Shown here: in pieces, positions 11,704 through 19,391 of the stretch | Layout of the letters: each line of letters starts with the position of its first letter | Position numbering within the stretch: the stretch's first letter is position 1 | Assembly (NCBI GenBank): GCA_024640565.1 | Contig: JAHEET010000005.1 | Coordinates: 62,001-126,000, forward strand | Length of the DNA stretch: 64,000 nucleotides | From: Flavobacteriaceae bacterium | GTDB taxonomy: Bacteria > Bacteroidota > Bacteroidia > Flavobacteriales > Flavobacteriaceae | Direction of reading: 5' to 3' | Program-made: the position numbers and the translations under genes | The notes under the pieces: model-generated | Told to the model about the DNA's origin: nothing | The model's database searches: none | The model's input: the letters and a program-made list of their open reading frames with translations, nothing else

Positions 11704-12393
11704 TTAAGCAGATTTTACATCAAGTTGAACACTTGGACTCATAGTGCTAGACATGAAAACACTTTTAATATAGGTTCCCTTTGCAGTGGTAGGTTTCAAT
11801 TTGTTAATTGTTTGAATTAACTCATTTGCATTTTCTGCAATCTGACTTGCATCAAAAGAAACTTTACCAATAGCAGCATGTACAATACCAGTCTTGTCAA
11901 CTTTAAAGTCGATTTTACCCGCTTTTACATCTTTAACTGCTTTTGCTACGTCCATGGTTACCGTACCAGTTTTTGGGTTTGGCATTAAACCTCTTGGTCC
12001 TAAAACTCTTCCTAAAGGCCCTAATTTCCCCATCACACTTGGCATGGTAATAATTACATCAACATCGGTCCAACCTCCTTTGATTTTTTGTAAAAACTCA
12101 TCCAAACCAACGTAGTCTGCACCCGCTGCGGTAGCTTCTGCTTCTTTGTCTGGTGTTACCAAAGCTAATACTTTTACATCTTTACCAGTTCCGTGTGGTA
12201 AAGTAACGACACCTCTTACCATTTGATTGGCTTTACGAGGGTCTACTCCTAATTTAATCGCTAAATCTACTGATGCATCAAACTTTACAGTAGTAATATC
12301 TTTGATTAATGCTGAAGCCGCTTTTAAATCGTATGACGTATTCGCGTCTACTTTTGCGTATGCAGCTTTTTGCTTTTTTGTTAATCTTGCCAT
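11704..12393 (-). CDS. rplA: 50S ribosomal protein L1 (uL1)
   Basis: Builds the mobile L1 stalk that handles deacylated tRNA at the E site, and binds its own mRNA in other bacteria. The 229 residues have the standard length and blocks: [19 protein letters not shown], the central [18 protein letters not shown] motif, and the C-terminal [18 protein letters not shown]. It is 20 bp downstream of rplK, so translational autoregulation of the L11-L1 unit is possible by analogy, though I did not find a convincing L1 target. Confidence 0.98.
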   Translation of the reverse strand: MARLTKKQKAAYAKVDANTSYDLKAASALIKDITTVKFDASVDLAIKLGVDPRKANQMVRGVVTLPHGTGKDVKVLALVTPDKEAEATAAGADYVGLDEFLQKIKGGWTDVDVIITMPSVMGKLGPLGRVLGPRGLMPNPKTGTVTMDVAKAVKDVKAGKIDFKVDKTGIVHAAIGKVSFDASQIAENANELIQTINKLKPTTAKGTYIKSVFMSSTMSPSVQLDVKSA

Positions 12394-12413
12394 TTTACTA
12401 ATTTTTATAAAGT

Positions 12414-12851
12414 TTATACTGGTGCATTACCTTTAACGGTTAAACCCATAGAACGAGCTGTACCTGCAATCATTAGCATAGCTGAAGAAACTTCAAAGGC
12501 ATTTAAATCTACCATTTTGTCTTCTGCAATTGCTTGAATTTGATCCCAAGTAACAGATGCTACTTTCTTTCTGTTTGGTTCTCCTGAACCTTTTTTAATT
12601 TTGGCCGCTTCTAGTAACTGAACTGCTGCAGGTGGAGTTTTTACGATAAAATCGAAAGATTTATCTTTATAAACAGTAATCGCAACTGGTAAAACTTTAC
12701 CTTGCTTGTCTTGCGTTCTTGCATTGAACTGTTTACAAAACTCCATTATGTTAACACCAGCAGCTCCTAAAGCGGGTCCAACCGGCGGCGATGGATTCGC
12801 TGCGCCTCCCCTTACTTGTAACTTAACTACTTTACTAACTTCTTTTGCCAT
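12414..12851 (-). CDS. rplK: 50S ribosomal protein L11 (uL11)
   Basis: Part of the GTPase-associated centre, needed for factor-dependent GTP hydrolysis and for RelA-type sensing in other bacteria. The 145 residues begin with [18 protein letters not shown], the proline-rich N-terminal domain bound by thiostrepton, and end with the rRNA-binding domain ([18 protein letters not shown]). It follows nusG after a 72-bp spacer in which I see no promoter of the TAnnTTTG type, so it is probably read through from nusG. Confidence 0.98.
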   Translation of the reverse strand: MAKEVSKVVKLQVRGGAANPSPPVGPALGAAGVNIMEFCKQFNARTQDKQGKVLPVAITVYKDKSFDFIVKTPPAAVQLLEAAKIKKGSGEPNRKKVASVTWDQIQAIAEDKMVDLNAFEVSSAMLMIAGTARSMGLTVKGNAPV

Positions 12852-12923
12852 TTTAAAATGTTTAATGATTTGTTTAAAGTTGGAAGCCCAAAAACAAATC
12901 GGTCTTTATATATTTGGTAACAA

Positions 12924-13475
12924 TTATATCTTTTCTACTTGCATATAACTCAACTCCAATGGTGTTTTTCTTCCGAAAATCTTTACCATTACCTCAAGCT
13001 TACGCTTTTCTTCATTTACTTTTTCGATCGTTCCATCAAAACCATTAAAAGGTCCATCAACAACTTTTACCGTTTCACCAATATCGAAAGGAATGGCAAC
13101 ATTTTCATCCTGAACGGACAATTCGTCTACTTTTCCTAACATTCGATTTACTTCTGATTTACGCATAGGTACCGGCTCTCCACCTTTGGTTTCTCCTAGA
13201 AATCCAATAACACCTGTTATGGATTTGATCACGTGAGGAACTTCACCAGATAGATTTGCTTCTACCATAATATATCCTGGGAAATAAACTTTTTCCTTGT
13301 GGATTTTTTTACCGTCTTTTATTTGAACAACTTTCTCTTTAGGAACAATTACTTGACTTACAAAATCTGAAAGCCCTAAACGACTAATTTCAGTCTCTAT
13401 ATAAGACTGAACTTTATTCTCCTGTCCTCCAATGGCTCTTACAACATACCATTTCATTACTGAATCAGATGCCAT
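12924..13475 (-). CDS. nusG: transcription termination/antitermination factor NusG
   Basis: Binds RNA polymerase to increase processivity and couples it to ribosomes or Rho. The 183 residues comprise the NGN domain (WYVVRAIGGQENKVQSYIE, then VYFPGYIMVEANL) and the C-terminal KOW domain (IGETVKVVDGPFNGFDGTIE). No insertion is seen between the two. It sits 2 bp downstream of secE, the normal arrangement. Confidence 0.98.
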   Translation of the reverse strand: MASDSVMKWYVVRAIGGQENKVQSYIETEISRLGLSDFVSQVIVPKEKVVQIKDGKKIHKEKVYFPGYIMVEANLSGEVPHVIKSITGVIGFLGETKGGEPVPMRKSEVNRMLGKVDELSVQDENVAIPFDIGETVKVVDGPFNGFDGTIEKVNEEKRKLEVMVKIFGRKTPLELSYMQVEKI

Positions 13476-13477
13476 AG

Positions 13478-13675
13478 TTAATTGGATTTAAACGTTGTAA
13501 AGAAAATATCTAATCCGGTTTGAAAAACATAATCGATGCCTGCAACTGCTAAAGCGAACAAAATTGTAAAAACGGCAACGGTTGTTGTCGATTTTTGGGC
13601 GTCCTCTTTAGAGATCCAAGTCATATGGTTGTTTAATTCGTCAAATGAATCTTTGATGTATTGAATAAACTTCAT
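13478..13675 (-). CDS. secE: preprotein translocase subunit SecE
   Basis: The small SecE subunit that clamps SecY in the inner-membrane translocon. At 65 residues it is the short single-span type: a cytoplasmic amphipathic stretch (YIKDSFDELNNHMTWISKEDAQKST) followed by one membrane helix (about residues 30-55). The gene lies between tRNA-Trp and nusG, with a 2-bp gap to nusG, so the two proteins come from one transcript. Confidence 0.95.
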   Translation of the reverse strand: MKFIQYIKDSFDELNNHMTWISKEDAQKSTTTVAVFTILFALAVAGIDYVFQTGLDIFFTTFKSN

Positions 13676-13698
13676 TGGTTATATGTTTTTTTATTTTG

Positions 13699-13770
13699 CA
13701 CGGGCGGAGAGATTCGAACTCCCGACAGCTGGTTTTGGAGACCAGTGCTCTACCGCTGAACTACGCCCGT
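13699..13770 (-). tRNA. tRNA-Trp (anticodon CCA)
   Basis: A 72-nt cloverleaf: acceptor ACGGGCG pairs with CGCCCGT, the anticodon arm CTGGT-CTCCAAA-ACCAG presents CCA, and the T arm contains GTTCGAATC. Discriminator base is G. The 3' CCA is not encoded; the genome continues CAA. It lies between tuf and secE as in many Bacteroidota. Confidence 0.97.
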
Positions 13771-13798
13771 CTCTATATTTTTTTACTTATAAAAGGCA

Positions 13799-13815
13799 TC
13801 CCGATAAAATCGGGA
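13799..13815 (-). promoter_or_regulatory. TCCCGAT/ATCGGGA hairpin between tuf and tRNA-Trp
   Basis: A perfect 7-bp stem with a 3-nt loop in the tuf-tRNA-Trp spacer. There is no tight T-tract after it on the minus strand, so it is a weak terminator at best; protection or trimming of the tuf 3' end is an alternative. The same core (TCCCGA/TCGGGA) occurs in the rplL-rpoB spacer. Confidence 0.4.
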
Positions 13816-13852
13816 CACCCTGTATGTTTGATTGTATTAAACGAAACGTTGT

Positions 13853-15043
13853 TTAGTCTAAAATCTCAGTAACCTGACCTGCACCTACTGTTCTTCCTCC
13901 TTCACGGATTGCAAAACGTAAACCTAAGTTTAATGCAATTGGCTGGATTAAATCAACAGTGATTGTTAAGTTGTCTCCTGGCATTACCATTTCAACACCA
14001 TCAGGTAAGTTAATGTTTCCTGTTACATCTGTAGTTCTAACATAGAACTGTGGACGATAGTTGTTATGGAATGGTGTGTGACGACCACCTTCTTCTTTCT
14101 TAAGAACATAAACCTCTGCCTTGAACTTCGCATGAGGAGTTACAGAACCTGGCTTACAGATTACCATTCCTCTTTTAATATCTTCTTTGGCAATACCTCT
14201 TAACAAGATACCTGCATTATCTCCAGCTTCACCTCTATCTAAGATTTGACGGAACATTTCAATACCAGTAATTGTAGACTGCATTTTTTCTGCACCCATA
14301 CCAATGATATCTACTGCGTCTCCTGTATTTGCAATCCCAGTTTCGATACGACCTGTAGCTACAGTTCCACGACCAGTAATTGAGAATACATCTTCAATTG
14401 GCATTAAGAAATCTTTATCAACCTCTCTTAAAGGCTCTTCAATCCATGCATCAACTTGAGACATTAATTCCAATACAGAATCAACCCATTGCTTTTCACC
14501 GTTCAAAGCACCTAATGCAGAACCGGCTACGATAGGACCATTGTCTCCATCATACTCATAGAAAGAAAGTAATTCTCTTACTTCCATATCTACTAATTCT
14601 AACATTTCTTCATCACCATCAAGCATGTCCACTTTGTTTAAGAAAACAACCATACGAGGAATACCTACCTGGCGTCCTAATAAGATGTGCTCTCTCGTCT
14701 GTGGCATTGGCCCATCCGTTGCAGCAACTACTAAAATTGCTCCATCCATCTGTGCAGCACCTGTTACCATGTTCTTTACGTAATCCGCGTGACCTGGACA
14801 ATCTACGTGCGCATAGTGACGATTTGCTGTTTGATATTCTACGTGTGAAGTATTAATTGTGATACCTCTTTCTTTTTCTTCAGGTGCATTATCAATCTGA
14901 TCGAATGATTTTGCTTCTGAGAAACCTGCATCAGCTAATACTTTAGTAATAGCAGCAGTTAAAGTTGTTTTACCGTGATCTACGTGTCCAATTGTACCAA
15001 TGTTTAAGTGTGGTTTTGAACGATCAAAAGTTGCCTTTGCCAT
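13853..15043 (-). CDS. tuf: elongation factor Tu
   Basis: The GTPase that delivers aminoacyl-tRNA to the ribosome. The 396 residues carry G1 GHVDHGKT (about 18-25), the switch I segment [10 protein letters not shown]3 DCPGHADY (about 80-87) and G4 NKVD, followed by the two beta-barrel domains ending [13 protein letters not shown]. It is embedded in tRNA genes: tRNA-Thr, Tyr, Gly, Thr upstream and tRNA-Trp downstream. No other copy is in the window. No promoter of the TAnnTTTG type precedes the ATG, so it is likely transcribed together with the upstream tRNA genes and released by tRNA processing. Confidence 0.99.
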   Translation of the reverse strand: MAKATFDRSKPHLNIGTIGHVDHGKTTLTAAITKVLADAGFSEAKSFDQIDNAPEEKERGITINTSHVEYQTANRHYAHVDCPGHADYVKNMVTGAAQMDGAILVVAATDGPMPQTREHILLGRQVGIPRMVVFLNKVDMLDGDEEMLELVDMEVRELLSFYEYDGDNGPIVAGSALGALNGEKQWVDSVLELMSQVDAWIEEPLREVDKDFLMPIEDVFSITGRGTVATGRIETGIANTGDAVDIIGMGAEKMQSTITGIEMFRQILDRGEAGDNAGILLRGIAKEDIKRGMVICKPGSVTPHAKFKAEVYVLKKEEGGRHTPFHNNYRPQFYVRTTDVTGNINLPDGVEMVMPGDNLTITVDLIQPIALNLGLRFAIREGGRTVGAGQVTEILD

Positions 15044-15104
15044 GTTTGTTAATTTTAATTCTTAGTTTAAATATATTTAGTCTCTAATAATACGTATTAA
15101 ATTG

Positions 15105-15177
15105 AGCCAGCGATGGGATTTGAACCCACGACCTCATCCCTACCAAGGATGCGCTCTACCAACTGAGCTACACCGGC
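15105..15177 (-). tRNA. tRNA-Thr (anticodon GGT)
   Basis: A 73-nt cloverleaf: acceptor GCCGGTG against CGCTGGC (one G-T pair), anticodon loop TTGGTAG between CATCC and GGATG giving GGT, T loop GTTCAAATC. Discriminator T, then CAA rather than an encoded CCA. It is the tRNA closest to tuf. Confidence 0.96.
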
Positions 15178-15195
15178 TTATGTTGGTACTCTTTG

Positions 15196-15268
15196 AGCGA
15201 AAGACCGGGTTCGAACCGGCGACATTCAGCTTGGAAGGCTGACGCTCTACCAACTGAGCTACTTTCGC
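15196..15268 (-). tRNA. tRNA-Gly (anticodon TCC)
   Basis: A 73-nt cloverleaf: acceptor GCGAAAG against CTTTCGC, anticodon loop CTTCCAA between TCAGC and GCTGA giving TCC, T loop GTTCGAACC. Discriminator T followed by CAA in the genome. Second of four tRNAs upstream of tuf. Confidence 0.96.
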
Positions 15269-15283
15269 AAATTATGTAAATTG

Positions 15284-15365
15284 TGGGGAGAGCAGGATTC
15301 GAACCTGCGAAGACGTAGTCAACGGAGTTACAGTCCGTCCTCGTTGGCCGCTTGAGTATCTCCCC
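15284..15365 (-). tRNA. tRNA-Tyr (anticodon GTA)
   Basis: An 82-nt class II tRNA with a long variable arm: acceptor GGGGAGA against TCTCCCC, anticodon loop CTGTAAC between ACGGA and TCCGT giving GTA, T loop GTTCGAATC. Discriminator A, then CAA. Confidence 0.96.
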
Positions 15366-15407
15366 TTAAATTTACTATTTTAATGAACTTATTTTTTGCT
15401 TTTATTG

Positions 15408-15481
15408 AGCCGATGGAGGGACTCGAACCCACGACCTGCTGATTACAAATCAGCTGCTCTAGCCAGCTGAGCTACATCGGC
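15408..15481 (-). tRNA. tRNA-Thr (anticodon TGT)
   Basis: A 74-nt cloverleaf: acceptor GCCGATG against CATCGGC, anticodon loop TTTGTAA between GCTGA and TCAGC giving TGT, T loop GTTCGAGTC. Discriminator T, then CAA. First gene of the tRNA-tuf transcript. Confidence 0.96.
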
Positions 15482-15521
15482 TTTTGTTGCAAAAAAACAA
15501 CCCGCTATTTCTAACGGTTTG

Positions 15522-15529
15522 CAAATGTA
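15522..15529 (-). promoter_or_regulatory. -7 box TACATTTG of the tRNA-tuf transcript
   Basis: Read on the minus strand, TACATTTG fits the Bacteroidota -7 consensus TAnnTTTG exactly. It would start RNA near 15515, about 34 nt before tRNA-Thr(TGT). A TTA sits 18 nt upstream, where TTG is expected for the -33 box. Confidence 0.65.
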
Positions 15530-15581
15530 TAAAGTTTTTTTTATTTCTAAAACATTTTGTAATTATATTTTCACTTTTTTA

Positions 15582-15887
15582 TTAAATTAATGTTTCTCGG
15601 TACTTTTCTTTAGACTTTTTCAACTGTCTTTTCAACGAATCTACGGCTAAACTCACACCTTCTTCAAAAGTTTTTGTTTCTCTTTTGACCACCAATTCGG
15701 CACCTGGTATGTTAATTTTAACCTCGGTAATCTTATTTTCTTTATCACTTGTATTCTGAACTTTCAAAAAAACCTCTGCATCTACAATCTTATCGTGATA
15801 CTTAACTAAAGATGCAACTTTTGTTTGCGTAAAATCAATTAAACTTTTGTCGGCATTAAAATTGACGGATTGTGTGAAAACTTTCAT
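15582..15887 (-). CDS. hpf: ribosome hibernation promoting factor, short form (HPF/RaiA family)
   Basis: Binds the decoding region of idle 70S ribosomes during slow growth. The 101 residues correspond only to the N-terminal beta-alpha-beta-beta-beta-alpha domain (VNFNADKSLIDF, then EVFLKV and the basic helix SLKRQLKKSKEKYRE); the dimerising C-terminal domain of long HPF is absent, so 100S formation would need another factor or follow the short-HPF mode. The start is 3 bp after the xerC stop, so the two are cotranscribed. Confidence 0.9.
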   Translation of the reverse strand: MKVFTQSVNFNADKSLIDFTQTKVASLVKYHDKIVDAEVFLKVQNTSDKENKITEVKINIPGAELVVKRETKTFEEGVSLAVDSLKRQLKKSKEKYRETLI

Positions 15888-15890
15888 AAA

Positions 15891-16778
15891 TTATTCTTTT
15901 TTAAGGCTACGTGGGTGCGCCTGGTTATAAACTTTTTTCATTTTCTCTACACTGTTATGTGTATAAACTTGTGTAGAAGCTAAACTTGCATGCCCTAACA
16001 ATTCTTTTACAGAGTTTAAATCCGCACCTTCATTCAATAAATGCGTCGCAAACGAATGCCTTAATAGGTGCGGACTTTTTTTTGCTTTTGTAGAGACATT
16101 ACTAAAGTAGGAATTTACCACCCTATACACAAGGGTTTCGTAGAGTTTATTTCCTTTTTCTGTAAGAAACAAAAAGGGGGAGACTGACCCTACTTCTTTT
16201 CTGAGTTCTAAATACCTAGTCATTGTTTTTAGAACCGATGTCAATAACGGTACAAATCGCTCTTTATTTCTTTTACCAACAACCTTTATCAATTTCTCAG
16301 AAAGGGCGATGTCTGAAAGTTGAATGGAAAGCAATTCTCCCCTTCTCATCCCTGTCGAGTAGAGCAACTCAACAATGAGACGATTTCGTACCGATACAAA
16401 ATCATCCTTTTCATCCAAATGCTTAATAACTTTGGTAATTTCTGATTCAGAAAAAGGAGTTTGAATTCGCTTTTCAACCTTTAAAGCCTTGTGTTTAATC
16501 AAAGGATTTAAATCGATCTGTTTTGTTTTCTGAAGAAACTTATAAAAAGTCTTTAGAGAACTTATTTTTCGGTTTATGGTATTGTTAGAAACCCCTTGAC
16601 CTACCAAGTCAACAATCCAACTCCTTATTTGTGAATAATGCACCGTATGAATTTCATGCTGATCGAAGGTTTTTTGACAAAAAATACGGAAGGATTTTAA
16701 ATCATTCTGATAAGCGCTTATTGTATGTTTCGAATACTTTTTCTCTAGCGTAAGGTATGCGATAAATGCTGAAATCAT
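15891..16778 (-). CDS. xerC: tyrosine recombinase XerC-like
   Basis: A site-specific recombinase of the XerC/XerD type, expected to resolve chromosome dimers at dif. The 295 residues show an N-terminal SAM-like core-binding domain (1-95) and the catalytic domain with the complete set: Arg145 (STGMRRGEL), Lys169 (VVGKR), His237 and Arg240 (HLLRHSFATHLL), His263 (LGHASL) and nucleophile Tyr272 (VYTH). Its size, the absence of phage genes nearby and its place beside rpsU and hpf argue for the housekeeping enzyme rather than an integrase. It has its own -7 box just upstream and reads on into hpf. Confidence 0.9.
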   Translation of the reverse strand: MISAFIAYLTLEKKYSKHTISAYQNDLKSFRIFCQKTFDQHEIHTVHYSQIRSWIVDLVGQGVSNNTINRKISSLKTFYKFLQKTKQIDLNPLIKHKALKVEKRIQTPFSESEITKVIKHLDEKDDFVSVRNRLIVELLYSTGMRRGELLSIQLSDIALSEKLIKVVGKRNKERFVPLLTSVLKTMTRYLELRKEVGSVSPFLFLTEKGNKLYETLVYRVVNSYFSNVSTKAKKSPHLLRHSFATHLLNEGADLNSVKELLGHASLASTQVYTHNSVEKMKKVYNQAHPRSLKKE

Positions 16779-16798
16779 TAAATAAGTATTCTTTGTCT

Positions 16799-16806
16799 CA
16801 AATTTA
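16799..16806 (-). promoter_or_regulatory. -7 box TAAATTTG of the xerC-hpf unit
   Basis: On the minus strand TAAATTTG matches TAnnTTTG 20 bp upstream of the xerC ATG and just past the rpsU terminator, placing the RNA start near 16792. No clear TTG at -33. Confidence 0.5.
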
Positions 16807-16819
16807 AGAAAAATTAAAC

Positions 16820-16857
16820 AAAAAAAATCTCGTAACCCTTTCGAAGTTACGAGATTT
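16820..16857 (-). terminator. intrinsic terminator of rpsU
   Basis: AAATCTCGTAAC pairs perfectly with GTTACGAGATTT (12 bp, 9-nt loop) and runs into a T-tract on the minus strand, 22 bp past the rpsU stop. It separates the rpsU message from xerC-hpf. Confidence 0.9.
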
Positions 16858-16879
16858 ATAGTCTCTAAAAAAGTAAGGA

Positions 16880-17077
16880 TTAACCTACTTCTTCTTGTGT
16901 TTTCAATTTTTGTACGTAAGAGGCTTTGATTCTTTGTGCTCTATTTGCTACAGAAGGCTTTGTAAAGTTTTTTCTATTACGTAAGTTCTTCATGGTTTTC
17001 GTACGATCGAATTTTCTTTTAAAACGCTTTAACGCTCTATCGATATTCTCTCCTTCTTTTACGGGAATGATTAACAT
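16880..17077 (-). CDS. rpsU: 30S ribosomal protein S21 (bS21)
   Basis: A small basic protein near the mRNA exit of the 30S subunit. The 65 residues start MLIIPVKEGENIDRALKRF and continue with the basic helix RTKTMKNLRNRKNFTKPS. In Bacteroidota the 16S 3' tail is known to be held by bS21, bS18 and bS6, so most genes do not use Shine-Dalgarno sites. This gene is the exception, with a consensus site 7 nt before its ATG, consistent with reported autoregulation in Flavobacterium johnsoniae, where ribosomes lacking bS21 translate rpsU. It is transcribed alone, from its own promoter to its own terminator. Confidence 0.95.
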   Translation of the reverse strand: MLIIPVKEGENIDRALKRFKRKFDRTKTMKNLRNRKNFTKPSVANRAQRIKASYVQKLKTQEEVG

Positions 17078-17084
17078 ATATTGG

Positions 17085-17094
17085 CACCTCCTTT
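17085..17094 (-). promoter_or_regulatory. strong Shine-Dalgarno site of rpsU
   Basis: AAAGGAGGTG lies with a 7-nt spacer before the rpsU ATG and is complementary to the 16S rRNA 3' tail over the full core. Other starts checked in this window lack such a site, which fits the special, bS21-dependent control of this gene. Confidence 0.9.
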
Positions 17095-17154
17095 CATCTG
17101 TATCTCAAAAATTTTAAAAACAGGATTTCCTGCTTGTTTTTTAATTTTGGACTG

Positions 17155-17162
17155 CAAAGATA
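17155..17162 (-). promoter_or_regulatory. -7 box TATCTTTG of rpsU
   Basis: Exact TAnnTTTG match on the minus strand, giving a leader of about 70 nt before the rpsU ATG. The leader contains a short hairpin, CAGGA-AA-TCCTG (about 17121-17132), flanked by A-rich and T-rich arms. Confidence 0.6.
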
Positions 17163-17277
17163 GTTATTAAATGTGAAATAAAAATTTAATTCCCAAAATT
17201 ACTATTGAAAGTTCTAAATGAGAAGATAGCGCTTCTACAAAAACGCCGCTATGAGTAAAAATAGCAACAAAAGCCCA

Positions 17278-18444
17278 TTAGGTTGCAGGCTTGTACGATT
17301 TGTTGTCTATCACCATTTTTGCAATGATCTCTTTTAAGATTTCAGAAGTACCTCCTCCAATCGGTCCCAGCCTACTATCTCTGAGCAATCTAGCCAAAGG
17401 ATACTCTTCCATGTAACCATACCCTCCCAACAATTGAAGTGCGTCATAAATAACTTCGTCGGCCATTTTTGTGGAAAGTAACTTCGACATACTTGCTTCC
17501 TTTACTACATATTGACCATCGTCAAGACGTTTTGTAATTGAATAATTATATTCTTTACACATATCAACTCTACTTGCCATTTCGGCAATTTTATGTCGCA
17601 ATGCCTGAAACTTATCTAATGATTTTCCAAAAGCAACTCTTTCCTGCATATATTTAACAACATAATCCAAGGCAAATTCCGCTCTCGCATGAGCATTTAC
17701 CCCCATAATAAGTCTTTCCGAAGCAAAGTGCTGCATGATGTATGGAAAGCCCTTACCTTCCTCACCCAATAAATTTTCAACAGGAATGCGCACATTGTCA
17801 AACGCAATTTCCCCAGTATCTGAAGCTCTCCATCCTAACTTGTCTAATTTTGTAGCAGAAACTCCTGCTGCTGCTCTATCAACAACAAAAAGACTAATTC
17901 CTTTGTATTTCTCTGATGGATCTGTTTTGGCTGCAACAATTAAATAATCCGAATAAACACCGTTTGTAATAAAAGTTTTAGAGCCATTTAAAAGATAAAA
18001 ATCTTCTTTTTTAATTGCTGTAGATCGCATTCCTGCAACATCTGAACCACCAAATGGTTCTGTGATACACAAGCAACCAATCATTTCTCCTGCTACACTG
18101 GGAAGTAAATATTTTTGTTTTAAAAACGGTGAAGCTTCTTTGTTTAAATGCGTCATCGCTAAATATTCATGAGCCCATATGGCAGCAGCAAAACCTCCTG
18201 AATTAATTTTTTGTAATTCTTCTAGAAGAACAACGGTATAGAAAAAATCTAAATCCAATCCTCCATATGCTTCTGGAGTACTCAATCCAAAATACCCCAT
18301 TTCTCCAAATTTTTTCCAAATGAAGCGCTCTATGGTTCCCGTCTTTTCCCACTTTTCTATATGTGGTACCACTTCTTTATGTAAAAAATCTTTAAAACTT
18401 GCACGAAAAGCCTCGTGCTCTTCAGTAAAATACATACTGTTCAT
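17278..18444 (-). CDS. acyl-CoA dehydrogenase family protein
   Basis: A flavin enzyme that oxidises an acyl-CoA to the 2-enoyl-CoA in fatty-acid or branched-chain breakdown, passing electrons to ETF. At 388 residues it has the standard three-domain fold: N-terminal helices, the FAD/substrate segment CITEPFGGSDVAGM, and the C-terminal helical domain with LGGYGYMEEYPLARLLRD, whose Glu is the likely base, and the signature PIGGGTSEI. Substrate chain length cannot be read from sequence. It starts 20 bp after the original end of the helix-hairpin-helix gene, so it probably shares that transcript. Confidence 0.93.
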   Translation of the reverse strand: MNSMYFTEEHEAFRASFKDFLHKEVVPHIEKWEKTGTIERFIWKKFGEMGYFGLSTPEAYGGLDLDFFYTVVLLEELQKINSGGFAAAIWAHEYLAMTHLNKEASPFLKQKYLLPSVAGEMIGCLCITEPFGGSDVAGMRSTAIKKEDFYLLNGSKTFITNGVYSDYLIVAAKTDPSEKYKGISLFVVDRAAAGVSATKLDKLGWRASDTGEIAFDNVRIPVENLLGEEGKGFPYIMQHFASERLIMGVNAHARAEFALDYVVKYMQERVAFGKSLDKFQALRHKIAEMASRVDMCKEYNYSITKRLDDGQYVVKEASMSKLLSTKMADEVIYDALQLLGGYGYMEEYPLARLLRDSRLGPIGGGTSEILKEIIAKMVIDNKSYKPAT

Positions 18445-18464
18445 TTGATCGCAGTTTGAGTTGT

Positions 18465-19373
18465 TTATTCAGCGTTCAAATATAAGACTATTCTGTCGTA
18501 TTTTTCCATAGGAAAATCTATGATATTTTTTAATTCTGAAATTTCTTGAAGCTCCGCAACCTCATCTCAGTAATCAAATATCTTTTGACAAAGTGCATAA
18601 TCTATATAAGGAATTTGAAGTAACTCTCTGAATGCTAATGTATTTACATTTCTTTTTTGAATCTTTGGCTGCTGTATTATTTTAAACGTTTTTAAGATTT
18701 TTTGAGCAAGAGGGGCCGGCATATTAAAAACTTCATAAAGCTGGCTCTCAAAAGAAAAACCTCTTAATTTAGAACGATACTTAACTATTCGTTCCGCCAA
18801 TCTCGCATTTACCCCGTCTACAAACTGAAAATCTATAGGATTCGCTAAATTAACATCGAAGGTTGATAATTCATCACTGTTTTTTATTGAAGGGATTTTT
18901 GTGTCGTATTTAGGTAGCGCTTTTCTATTTTTTCTATTTTTTCGATTTCTTTCAATCACCCAATCTGGAAATTTAAAATATTTTGAAATTGCATTCAATA
19001 GAGAGTCTGAGACTTTTGTTACCTGCTGAAATTGGTGCTTAGAATTGACAAATGCTCCTGTTTTTCGGAAGGCAAACAATCGATCAATTTCCGCCAAGGA
19101 CATCCCCAATTGCTCCCCTTTGTGATCTGTAATGTAATTTGGGTTGAATGGATAGATTTTTGCATTTCTTTTTTCAATTTCAAGCAACTTTAGATGTTCG
19201 AGCTGTTTTTGAATCGCAAACCGTTCTGAAGAATTCTCAGCTTGGGGCTGGTCAGAGGTAAAATCAACAAATAAAAATAGAGACTGCAGGACAATAATTA
19301 ATAAAACCAAAAAGAAAATCCCATTTCTTTGGCCTTTATTGTACCGAAAGAAATGGGATTTAAATAGTTTCAT
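18465..19373 (-). pseudogene. helix-hairpin-helix protein, interrupted by an in-frame TGA
   Basis: A ComEA-like protein with an N-terminal membrane anchor (about residues 18-38) and repeated helix-hairpin-helix motifs, such as NPIDFQFVDGVNARLAERIVKY and LLQIPYIDYALCQKIFDY, that usually bind DNA without sequence preference. The open frame runs 19373-18567 (268 residues) and stops at TGA in the middle of the last motif. The same frame then stays open for 33 more codons (DEVAELQEISELKNII ... RIVLYLNAE) to TAA at 18465, and that tail looks like the normal end of this flavobacterial family. A single C-to-T change of CGA (Arg) to TGA explains it. The shortened protein may still work; a sequencing error is possible. 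Confidence 0.82.
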
Positions 19374-19391
19374 CTATAAGGATTTACAAGA

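Noticed and set aside
13215..13245. CACGTG palindrome within nusG as a possible parS site
   Set aside because: Only about 9 of 16 positions agree with the usual parS consensus and it lies in coding sequence far from parAB.
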